The position numbers and the translations under genes were made by a program. From Myxococcaceae bacterium (GTDB taxonomy: Bacteria > Myxococcota_A > Polyangia > Polyangiales > Ga0077539): a DNA stretch of 64,000 nucleotides. The stretch is from positions 1 to 64,000 of the forward strand of contig SCUS01000097.1 of NCBI GenBank assembly GCA_004297725.1. Direction: 5' to 3'. The notes under the pieces are model-generated. The model made no database searches, was not told the origin of the DNA, and was given only the letters and a program-made list of their open reading frames with translations. Numbering within the stretch: the first letter of the stretch is position 1; the number at the start of each line of letters is the position of its first letter. Shown here in pieces: positions 16,867 through 26,900 of this stretch.

Positions 16867-18096
16867 TCAGACCCCGTCGATGGCGCGCCGGGCCGACTCC
16901 CTGGGGGGCCTCACCCGAGAGCCGTCGAGCACGAACAGGTCGCGCGCGTCCTCGTAGAAGTCCCGGCGGGTGAGCGTCGACTCTCGCCCGGTGCGGAAGC
17001 GCCGCTGCGCCGCCACCACCTGCCGCACCCGGTCGAAGAGCCGGCGGGGCATCGGGAGCAGTGCCTGGAGGTCCTGGTAGAAATCCGTGGCGCCGTTGAG
17101 CGCGTCCTTCACGCCGGTCATGGCCTCGAGCGCCGGGTCGAGCGTCAGCGCGCAGAACAGCGTGGCGTCCGAGGGAAGGTCGCCCGCCTTGGCGCGCGCG
17201 TCGATGGCCGCCAGCCGCGACCAGAGCCGCGACGAGGCGTCGGGGTGGTCGTCGATCCACGCCGCCACCTCGGGCAGCACCGTGGCCAGCACGCCGGTCT
17301 CCCAGGCGATCCAGACCGAGCGGCGGGAGGCCGCGTGGCGCATCAGCCGCAGCACCTCCTCCAGCAGCCTCGGGCGGGCGGCGCGCAGCAGGTCTTCCCG
17401 GTGGGCGACCATGGCGTCGTAGACCTGGGGCTCGATGCCCAGGTCGAGCCGCGCGGCGAACTTGATCACCCGCAGGATGCGCACCGGGTCTTCGCGGAAG
17501 CGCACGTCGGCGTCGCCGATGGTGCGGATCACCCGGTGCTCGATGTCCTCGAGGCCGCCGACGTAGTCCACGACCTCCTTGCGCTCGAGGTCGTAGAAGA
17601 GGGCGTTCATGGTGAAGTCGCGGCGGATCGCGTCTTCCGGGGGCGTCCCGAACACGTTGTCGTGCCGGATCAGCAGGTCTTGATCGTCGTGGGGTCTGTG
17701 CTTTCGAGGGGCGTCCTCGGACTCGTCGACGGGCTCCCACTCGGCCGTGTCCTCCAGGATGTCCGCCGTCGGGTCCTTCCGGAAGGTCGCGACCTCGATC
17801 ACCTTGTTTCCGCCGCACAGGATGTGCGCGAGGCGGAAGCGGCGACCGATGATGCGGCAATTGCGGAAGAGCCCTCGGACCTCGTTCGGCTTCGCGCTGG
17901 TGGCGACGTCGAAGTCCTTCGGGGCCTTGTCGAGGAGGAGGTCACGGACGCATCCGCCGACCAGGTAGGCCTTGTAGCCCGCCTGCGTCAGCCGACGGAC
18001 GACCTTGGCGGCGTCGGGGTCGATGCGCTGCGAAGCGACCGTGAAGTGAAGGATGCGGGGCTCGTCGAGAAAACGTTCGGAATGGCTCAGGTTCAT
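16867..18096 (-). CDS. pcnB: polynucleotide adenylyltransferase / CCA-adding enzyme family
   Basis: The protein has 409 residues, class II nucleotidyltransferase. Motifs in order: YLVGGCVRDLLL, KDFDVATSA with the metal-binding Asp pair, RFRLAHI, then RRDFTMNALFYD and the RVIKFAARLDL helix of the neck. The family adds either poly(A) tails to RNA or CCA to tRNA 3' ends. The LVGGCVRD and RRDFTMNAL forms and the lack of an HD domain fit the PcnB branch, but substrate choice cannot be settled by eye. TAGGTT at 18121-18126 (minus strand) may be its -10 element. Confidence 0.85.
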   Translation of the reverse strand: MNLSHSERFLDEPRILHFTVASQRIDPDAAKVVRRLTQAGYKAYLVGGCVRDLLLDKAPKDFDVATSAKPNEVRGLFRNCRIIGRRFRLAHILCGGNKVIEVATFRKDPTADILEDTAEWEPVDESEDAPRKHRPHDDQDLLIRHDNVFGTPPEDAIRRDFTMNALFYDLERKEVVDYVGGLEDIEHRVIRTIGDADVRFREDPVRILRVIKFAARLDLGIEPQVYDAMVAHREDLLRAARPRLLEEVLRLMRHAASRRSVWIAWETGVLATVLPEVAAWIDDHPDASSRLWSRLAAIDARAKAGDLPSDATLFCALTLDPALEAMTGVKDALNGATDFYQDLQALLPMPRRLFDRVRQVVAAQRRFRTGRESTLTRRDFYEDARDLFVLDGSRVRPPRESARRAIDGV

Positions 18097-18144
18097 GGAA
18101 GGGGCTCAGTCAGGCCCGGGAACCTACCACACCCTGACGCCCGA

Positions 18145-18660
18145 TCAGGACACCTCGCCGATCGGGGCCCGATGCTCGGCCAGCTCGGCCTGCGCCAGGA
18201 CCAGCTCCTCCTCCGAGGCCGGGTGCACGTCCAGCACCTGCACCTGGTAATTGAGCGTGAGGCCCGCCAGGGGGTGGTTGGCGTCGACCTTCACGTGGTC
18301 CTCGTGAACCTCCAGGATCTGCATGGTCAGGGTGGTGCCGTCGTCGCCCTCGGCGGTGTACTCGCCGCCCACCTCGACCGCGTCGGGGTCTGGAAACTCC
18401 GAGCGCTCGACGTCGAACACGTCGGTCTCGTCCCGGGTGCCGTAGCCGTCCTCCGGGGCCACCACGAGGTTGATCACATCCCCGGCGTAGGCCCCTTCGA
18501 GGCCCTTCTCCAGCCCCGGGAGCACCATGGACATCCCCACGATGAACTTCACCGGCCCGTCGCTGTCGTCGGCCTCTGTGTCTTCCAGGAGATTTCCGCG
18601 GGCGTCACGGAGCTTGTAGTGAACCGTGACCTGCATGTTGGGACCGACTGCGTGAGCCAT
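18145..18660 (-). CDS. slyD: FKBP-type peptidyl-prolyl isomerase (SlyD-like)
   Basis: The protein has about 171 residues from ATG 18660. Residues about 10-75 form the FKBP half (VTVHYKLRDARGNLLEDTE, MVLPGLEKGLEGAYAGD). The insert-in-flap domain follows (PEDGYGTRDETDVFDVERSEFPD...), and the chain returns with NHPLAGLTLNYQVQVLDV. This is the SlyD layout, a folding catalyst and chaperone. The His-rich metal-binding tail of E. coli SlyD is absent; the tail is short and acidic (EEELVLAQAELAEHRAP). It lies between pcnB and gpmI on the same strand with gaps under 70 bp. Confidence 0.92.
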   Translation of the reverse strand: MAHAVGPNMQVTVHYKLRDARGNLLEDTEADDSDGPVKFIVGMSMVLPGLEKGLEGAYAGDVINLVVAPEDGYGTRDETDVFDVERSEFPDPDAVEVGGEYTAEGDDGTTLTMQILEVHEDHVKVDANHPLAGLTLNYQVQVLDVHPASEEELVLAQAELAEHRAPIGEVS

Positions 18661-18725
18661 CACCCCCCAGCCTAGTGCGCTCCCCATCCCGGCGTCGAAC
18701 TTCCGGACATCCCGCCGCGATTGCC

Positions 18726-20378
<1,653 letters not shown>

Positions 20379-20441
20379 GGCCGTGGTGCCGGACTAGCAC
20401 GATCGGCAGCCCCCTTCCCACCGTCTGCCGCGATCACCGTG

Positions 20442-20447
20442 TTACAT
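20442..20447 (+). promoter_or_regulatory. candidate -10 element of GltB-like gene
   Basis: TTACAT lies 11 nt before ATG 20459 in the gap shared with the divergent gpmI. Confidence 0.35.
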
Positions 20448-20458
20448 CCGAGAGTCCT

Positions 20459-22006
20459 ATGGACGTTCCGCTGTACCTGATGTCCGCCGCCGGGGTGATC
20501 GGCCTGACCGCGGCGCTCGGCCTTCGCGACCGTCGCCAGCGCCGCCACGCCATCGTGGCCAACTTCCCGATCATCGGGCGGCTTCGGTACATCGCCGAGG
20601 AGCTGGGCGGCCCGCTGCGGCAGTACATCGTGACCGGCAACGACGAGGAGCGGCCCTTCTCCCGCGACCAGCGCCGCTGGATCTACGCGTCCTCCAAGAA
20701 GGAGAACAACTACTTCGGCTTCGGCACGGACAACGACCTCGAGCAGACGCCCGGGTACATCATCATCCGCCACAGCGCCTTCCCGGTGGCGGCCCCCACC
20801 CCCGCGTCGCCCCATTACGACAAGGAATACAAGTGCCCGGGGGCCAAGGTGCTCGGGGCCTACCGGCAGCGCAAGCACGCCTTCCGCCCCGGCTCGATCG
20901 TGAACACCTCCGCGATGAGCTACGGCTCGCTCAGCCGCAAGGCCGTCGAGGCGATCAACCGCGGCGTCGCGCTCGCGGGCGCCTGGCAGAACACCGGCGA
21001 AGGCGGCATCAGCGACCACCACCGTCACGGCGGCGACCTGCTCTGGCAGATCGGGACGGGCTACTTCGGGTGCCGCGACGAGAAGGGCCGCTTCTCCATG
21101 GAGCGCTTCGTGGAGAGCGCCGCCTCGGCGAAGGTGAGGGCCATCGAGATCAAGCTGTCGCAGGGCGCCAAGCCCGGCCTCGGGGGCGTGCTCCCCAAGG
21201 AGAAGATCACCCCGGAGATCGCGAAGATCCGGCTGGTTCCGATGGGCGAGGACTGCATCTCGCCGTCGTCGCACTCGGCCTTCTCGGACGTCGACTCGAT
21301 GCTCGACTTCATCGAGCGCCTCGCCGACGCGACGGGCCTGCCGGTGGGCATCAAGAGCGCCGTGGGCGACCTGGGCTTCTGGAGCGAGCTCGCGAAGAAG
21401 ATGGACGTGACGAAGCGCGCCCCGGACTTCATCACCATCGACGGCGGCGAAGGGGGGACGGGCGCCGCGCCGCTGGCCTTCAGCGACCACGTCTCGATGC
21501 CCTTCAAGCTGGGCTTCGCCTCGGTGTACCGATGCTTCGCCGAGCGGGGGATGCACGAGAAGGTGGTGTTCATCGGCTCGGGCAAGCTGGGCTTCCCCGA
21601 GCAGGGGATGCTCGCCCTGGCGATGGGCTGCGACCTCATCAACGTGGCGCGAGAGGCGATGCTCTCCATCGGGTGCATCCAGGCGCAGCAGTGCCACACG
21701 GGCCACTGCCCCACCGGCGTCGCCACGCAGAGCGAGTGGCTGATGGGCGGCCTCGATCCGACGCTGAAGGCCGCGCGCCTGGCCAACTACCTGCTCACGC
21801 TGCGCAAGGAGCTGCTCTCGCTCGCGCACGCCTGCGGCGAGTGGCACCCCTCGCTGGTGGGCCTCGACCGCATGGAGCTGATCGACGGGTTCCGGTCGAT
21901 CTCGGCGCCGGAGGTCTTCGGCTACCAGCCGGGCTGGGGCCTCGCCTCGACGGAAGATCGCGACGAGGTGCGGGCGCTGATGATGGAGAGCGCGGGCGTG
22001 CGGTAG
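20459..22006 (+). CDS. membrane-anchored FMN-binding glutamate synthase family protein
   Basis: The protein has 515 residues. An N-terminal membrane anchor (VPLYLMSAAGVIGLTAALGL) precedes a GltB-type FMN barrel starting near residue 90. Landmarks are NTSAMSYGSLS, NTGEGGISDHH, KLSQGAKPGLGG, DGGEGGTGAAP and IGSGKLGFPEQG. The 3Fe-4S-type cysteines lie in GCIQAQQCHTGHCPTG near residue 405. The glutaminase domain and the C-terminal GltB domain of full-length glutamate synthase are missing. Such stand-alone proteins are common and their reaction is unproven, so glutamate synthesis should not be assumed. Confidence 0.88.
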   Translation: MDVPLYLMSAAGVIGLTAALGLRDRRQRRHAIVANFPIIGRLRYIAEELGGPLRQYIVTGNDEERPFSRDQRRWIYASSKKENNYFGFGTDNDLEQTPGYIIIRHSAFPVAAPTPASPHYDKEYKCPGAKVLGAYRQRKHAFRPGSIVNTSAMSYGSLSRKAVEAINRGVALAGAWQNTGEGGISDHHRHGGDLLWQIGTGYFGCRDEKGRFSMERFVESAASAKVRAIEIKLSQGAKPGLGGVLPKEKITPEIAKIRLVPMGEDCISPSSHSAFSDVDSMLDFIERLADATGLPVGIKSAVGDLGFWSELAKKMDVTKRAPDFITIDGGEGGTGAAPLAFSDHVSMPFKLGFASVYRCFAERGMHEKVVFIGSGKLGFPEQGMLALAMGCDLINVAREAMLSIGCIQAQQCHTGHCPTGVATQSEWLMGGLDPTLKAARLANYLLTLRKELLSLAHACGEWHPSLVGLDRMELIDGFRSISAPEVFGYQPGWGLASTEDRDEVRALMMESAGVR

Positions 22007-22011
22007 GGCGC

Positions 22012-22989
22012 TCAGCCCACGACGACGCTGGCGTCGGGGGCGAGGCAGAAGCGCAGCCCGCCGCCCCGTCGCTCGAAGAGCGGCGCCGGGTCGATGCCCT
22101 CCTCGGTGAGCGCCTGGCGCAGCCGGTAGAGCAGGGAGTTGAGCTCCGTGCGGCCGTTCTTCTCGCCAGGCCAGACCCGCGCGCAGAGGAGATCTTCGGG
22201 GATGAGCTCTCCCGAGCGGAAGGGCGCTGGGGGCTTCAGCAGGCACGCCACCAGGTCGCAGCGCCGGTCGGAGAGCTCCGTCGTATGGACGCGCCCCCCG
22301 ATCTCGACCGTGAGCTTTCCCCCTCGCGGGAGAAACTCCAGCGCCACCCTCACCGCGGCCTTCGTCCGCTCCGACGACGGCCGGGTCTCACCCCCGGCCT
22401 GCGCCAGCTTCTCCCTCACCGTGAGGGCCTCGTCCCGGTAGGTGATGCGCTCTCCGTCGGTCAGCGCGACGCGCTCGCCCGCCTCCAGCGTTCGACCGCA
22501 CCAGACCCCCGGCCGCAGCGCCGTCAGCGTCGGCGTACCAGCGCCCATGTCGACGGAGAGCACCGAGGGCTCCCAGTCGACGAAGATGAGGTCGTCCTTG
22601 AGGTCGCCCCCCACCCGGTACGAAGGCCCCTTGATGTAGTGGAGCAGCCCCGTCTGGCGCTCCAGGAACCACGCCGTCTTCTCCCCATCGGGCTCCGCCT
22701 CGGTCTCGGCCTCGCCGACGCGGAAGGTCCACCCGCACACGTCGATCACGTCGCCCTCTCGGAGCGTCGTGAGCGCCCTGCGCTCCAGGTTGTTGACCAG
22801 CACCGGCTCCCGGCCGAGCGGCAGCAGCTCGATGCCCTCCCCGCCCAGCCGCAGCAGCACGTGGTACCGGCTGATCTGCGGCCCCTCGAGGACGATGGTG
22901 CAATCAGGGCTACGGCCGATGAGCACCTTGGACGCGCTGATCATCACGCGCCCGTGTGGGGCATCGAGCCAGTAGCACTTCGTCACCAC
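22012..22989 (-). CDS. FHA domain and winged-helix (OmpR-type) regulator
   Basis: The protein has about 325 residues; GTG 22989 or 22986 is likely, since upstream sequence lacks domain signal. Residues about 8-95 are an FHA domain (SKVLIGRSPDCTIVL, QISRYHVLLRL), which binds phosphothreonine peptides. The C-terminal ~100 residues match an OmpR-type winged helix (LEFLPRGGKLTVEIGG, LCARVWPGE, LNSLLYRLRQAL, LFERRGGGLRF). The middle region is unassigned. It is divergent from the MoxR-VWA operon with a gap of about 145 bp, so it is a candidate regulator that links a Ser/Thr kinase signal to that operon (inference). Confidence 0.78.
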   Translation of the reverse strand: MVTKCYWLDAPHGRVMISASKVLIGRSPDCTIVLEGPQISRYHVLLRLGGEGIELLPLGREPVLVNNLERRALTTLREGDVIDVCGWTFRVGEAETEAEPDGEKTAWFLERQTGLLHYIKGPSYRVGGDLKDDLIFVDWEPSVLSVDMGAGTPTLTALRPGVWCGRTLEAGERVALTDGERITYRDEALTVREKLAQAGGETRPSSERTKAAVRVALEFLPRGGKLTVEIGGRVHTTELSDRRCDLVACLLKPPAPFRSGELIPEDLLCARVWPGEKNGRTELNSLLYRLRQALTEEGIDPAPLFERRGGGLRFCLAPDASVVVG

Positions 22990-23120
22990 GATCGTGTCGC
23001 CCGTCCTCCGCTGTCTACCCGAGGCCGAAACCCCTGCGAAGCGCAGTGTGCCCGAAGGGATCACCGAGGACAATCCGACCTGCGGCGGAGCGGCGGTTGA
23101 GCGCCGGCGACGGCCTCGTG

Positions 23121-23126
23121 TACACC
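23121..23126 (+). promoter_or_regulatory. candidate -10 element of MoxR-VWA operon
   Basis: TACACC lies 8 nt before the first ATG of the five-gene operon. The divergent FHA regulator gene begins about 130 bp away. Confidence 0.35.
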
Positions 23127-23134
23127 TCTCCGCC

Positions 23135-23995
23135 ATGGGTGCAATCACAGCGGGCAAGGGCTACTCCCTCGGCCTCCGCGACGGAAAGCTGGTGTGCTGG
23201 AACGCGAAGGGACAGCTGCTCGGGAGCGTTCCGAAGGAGCTTCGGGAGAGCGAGGCGGGCGAGCAGCTTCTCGCCGTCGTCGACTTCCTGAAGGCCCATG
23301 AGCGGGACGTGCTCCAGACCGTCGAGGGCTGGATGCTGCGCTCGCTGCCCACCCCCAGCGCGGTGCTCCTCTCCGTGTGGGAAGACGAGACCTACCGGAA
23401 GGCCCTCGAGAACCTGGTCATCGTGCCGGAAGGGGCGAGCCCGGGCTTCCTCCGCGGGGTGGACCCGAAGAAGGGCATCGGCCTCGTCGACGCCGACGGC
23501 GAGACCGTGTGGACGAAGAGCGAGACCTTCCTGCTGCCGCACCCGATCCTGCTCGAGGGCCTCGACGACCTGCGCTCGCTCGCCGCGGAGCTCGGGCTCA
23601 CCCAGGGGCTGAAGCAGCTCTTCCGCGAGGTGTTCACGAAGCCCAGGGAGCTGGAGGCCGACGCGGGCGAGATCCACACCTTCCGCGGGGGCAAGTTCGA
23701 GATGCTCTCCCACGCTCGGGGAGCGGCCCGCTCGCTCGGCTATCGGACCTCCGGCGCCTTCGCCGCGTGCCGGGTCTTCGAGGGAGGAAGGACCACCGAG
23801 GCGAGGTTCTGGCTCGGCGGGGAAGACCCCATGGAGGAGGCGGTCACGGAGTCGCTCGCCTGGGTCGACGACGCGGGGGAGGCCATGCTCGTGAGGGACG
23901 TGCCGCCCATCGCCTTCTCCGAGGGGATGCGGATGGCGAGCGCCATCTACGGCAGGCGCGTGGTGGAGAAGAAGGAAGAGGGCGACGATGTCTGA
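23135..23995 (+). CDS. DUF4132 (MolR C-terminal-like) protein
   Basis: The protein has 286 residues from ATG 23135. The segment LAAELGLTQGLKQLFREVFTKP followed by ARGAARSLGYRTSGAF matches the DUF4132 pattern found at the C-terminus of E. coli MolR/YehI. The protein is far shorter than YehI, so here the domain stands almost alone. Function is unknown. It is the first gene of a five-gene unit; its stop lies inside the start of the next gene (overlap 23988-23995), which suggests coupled translation and a joint role. Confidence 0.72.
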   Translation: MGAITAGKGYSLGLRDGKLVCWNAKGQLLGSVPKELRESEAGEQLLAVVDFLKAHERDVLQTVEGWMLRSLPTPSAVLLSVWEDETYRKALENLVIVPEGASPGFLRGVDPKKGIGLVDADGETVWTKSETFLLPHPILLEGLDDLRSLAAELGLTQGLKQLFREVFTKPRELEADAGEIHTFRGGKFEMLSHARGAARSLGYRTSGAFAACRVFEGGRTTEARFWLGGEDPMEEAVTESLAWVDDAGEAMLVRDVPPIAFSEGMRMASAIYGRRVVEKKEEGDDV

Positions 23996-26900
23996 GTCGA
24001 AGGCCGACGACGTGCTGCTCCGCGCGGGCGGAATCGCCAGGAGGTCCGCGAAGACCGACCCGGCCACCACGGGCGAGCTGGTGGCGATGCCCTTTCAGCA
24101 CCCCGCGCTCGAAGGGCGCACCGTGGTGAGGCTCGTCGAGGGCTCCCTCGACGCCGCCGTGGACGCCGAGATGTCGGCCCTCGGCTTCGCCCCGTCGGGA
24201 GAGAAGACCGCCGTGGGTCGCACTCGAAAGCGGGCCCTCGGATTCCCCGCGTGGGCGCTGGTGAACCACCCCACCAAGGCGAGGTTCGCCCTGGAGGTGA
24301 TGCGCGAGTTCAGGAAGGCCGCGACGCGCGTGAGCACCAAGCCCGGCCACGCGAAGGACGCCTTCGCCGAGATCGCCAAGAAGCTCGAGCGCAGCGTGCC
24401 GGAGTTCATGCCCTCGTACTGGGAGGAGGTGGGCAGAGCCTTCCTTGCCGAGGAGGGCACCAACCTCGCCGCGCAGTGCTTCGAGAAGGCTCGCGCCGCC
24501 GAGCGCGCCTACAAGCTCCCGGTCGACGAAGACCTGCGCGCCGCCGCGTACCTGGAGTTCACCGCAGCGGGCGCCGTGCCCGCCAAGTCGCTCTCCGGCT
24601 ATGCCAGCGACCTCCTCGCGGCCTTCGGCCCCAAGGAGGCCGAGCGGCGCTTCCTCGAGCTCAACCTCCAGCGCATCAAGGCGGGCATCGCCCCGTGGAC
24701 CGGCATGGCCAGAGAGCTCGCCAGGCTCTCCAAGGCAGCCGGGCGCGGCGCGGAGGCGGAGACGGCGTTTCTCTCCGAGGTGCTCGCCTCGCCGTCGCTG
24801 AAGAAGGCGCCGCCGGACTTCTGGGCCTCGTACCGGACGGCCCTCGTCAGGCTCGCTGGAGCGTCCGACGAGGCGAAGCGGCGCATCCTCTGGCTCTTCC
24901 CAGAGCCTCGCGGCTTCGAGAAGTTCCTGCCCTCGTGGCTCGACCTGCTGGAGGAGATCGGCGCCGTCGAGGCCGTCACCGCGAGCGGTGAGGCCGCCCG
25001 CTTCGCCTCCGCCCTCACCCGCTTCGTCACCTACGCCGAGGGCTGGGGCGACCGGGAGACGCCCCTCTCCCCGAAGTACTTCACGCTCCTCGAAGCGCTC
25101 TCGCCGGCGCTCGCGAAGCTCGGAGAGCCGCTCGACCTCGCCTCCTACCAGCGCTGGGGCGACGAGGGCGTGTACTCGCCGGACGTGCTGGAGGCCGCGC
25201 TCGAGCTCGGCCTCGCGCTCGCTCCCCCGAAGGGCGAAGGCCCCAGCATCGCCCTCGGGGACTTCTTCTCGAAGGACCCGGTGCGCCTCTCCGAGCACCC
25301 CGACTACGGCAAGCTGCTCACCCAGGCCGTCGGCCACCGTTTCGGCCGGGCGGACTTCGAGGCCTGCGCCAAAGGCAAGAAGGGCCTCGTCGCCGCGCGC
25401 AGGAGCCACCTGATGGGCGTCGTGGCGAGGCTCGACGAGGGCGCGCTCCCCAGCCTCAAGAACAGTCTGGAGAGCCTCACGGAGATCACCAGCGCGGCGA
25501 CCTTCGCGGAGTTTCCCGAGGCCGCGGCGGCCATCGAGAAGGTCGACGTCGGACGCGCCCTCGCCCGCTCGCTGCGAGGCGGCATCATCGACGAGCTCTC
25601 CTGGCCCGAATACGAGGCGGCCCTCGCCGCGCTCTCCGGGCCGAAGGCCGAGATCGAGCTCCACGGGACGCGGCAGAACCCGCTCGTCCGCGCGGGGCGC
25701 AAGGTCATCGTGTTCGAGGGCAGCGCCCGCAAGAAGGAGCTCGACCTCCCAGCGATCGCCAAGGAGCCGAGCCACATCGTCTACCTCGACGGCGACCTGC
25801 TGCTGGGCTTCTACGACGCCAAGGAACACAAGGAGCAGGGCCTCTGGGCGAGCCGCGCCAAGGCGCCCTTCCCCTTCGACATGTGGCTCCACGGCACCCC
25901 GGACGCCGCGGCGGTCCCCGGCGGCGGGGTGACGACCGGCGAGCAGGTGCTTCACTCCGGCGACACGCCCGAGAAGCTTCGCTGGAAGGACTTCGTGACC
26001 GACGGCGCGACCTTCTGGCACACGCACGGCTCGTGGAACGAGCGGATGAAGCTCGTCGAGTTCGACCCCGCGACGGGGAAGGACGGACGCGCGTCGTGGC
26101 CCGAGTTCGTGCGCGAGGCCTCGGAGAAGACCGACCGCTTCGCGCTCACCGAGGTGGAGCTGATGCCGCTCGCCGGAGCCGCGGGCTCGCTCCTCGGAGA
26201 GCGGGGCGGCCTCGTCGGGCGCTACGTGAGGCGCGACGAGAAGGAAGGCGACGTCGAGGTCACCCGCATCGACCAGAAGACGTGGCGCGGCAGCTACACG
26301 CCCGACGCGCTGGTGGACTGGCCCGGAGCGGACGCGATGCGCGCGCTCGGGGTCTCCACGGGGTGGTCCGAGAGCCAGGGCGACGAGTTCACCATCCACG
26401 GAGAGGGCGGCGAGGAGCACCCGGCCGGGAGCTTCGGCGGCGACGGATGGAAGAGCGCGGGCTTCTCCCTCCTGCCGCGCTCCCGGTGGCTGCACTACCT
26501 CACGGCGCGCGACGAGGCCTCCAGCCGCGCCCTCCGGGCGGTCACCGACGAGGCCGCGAGGGCCATCCTCGCGGCGGCCTCGGAGGACGGCGCCGACGAC
26601 GACGACGACGTGACGCACGCGCTCGCGGCGGTGAAGGCGCAGCTCCCGGGGGTGACCAGCGAGGTGCTCCAGCGGGGCGTCGCGCTCGTGGCGAAGGCCG
26701 CGGCGACCCACGCCGCCGGGCTCGCGGCCCTGCATGACCGCGGCGGCGGCGGCGACGGCGGCGTGACGGACGACGCGCTCACCGAGGCCCTCCCGCAGCT
26801 TCCGACCGAAGGCTGGGAGAGCGGCTCCTGCGTCACCGACATGGCCGTGATGGCGGCGGCCTTCCTCGACAAGACGCGCGGCAGGCTCACCGGCTCGCGC

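Noticed and set aside
20459..22006. Glutamate synthase large subunit
   Set aside because: It lacks the glutaminase and C-terminal domains of GltB, so only the FMN-binding family name is supported.
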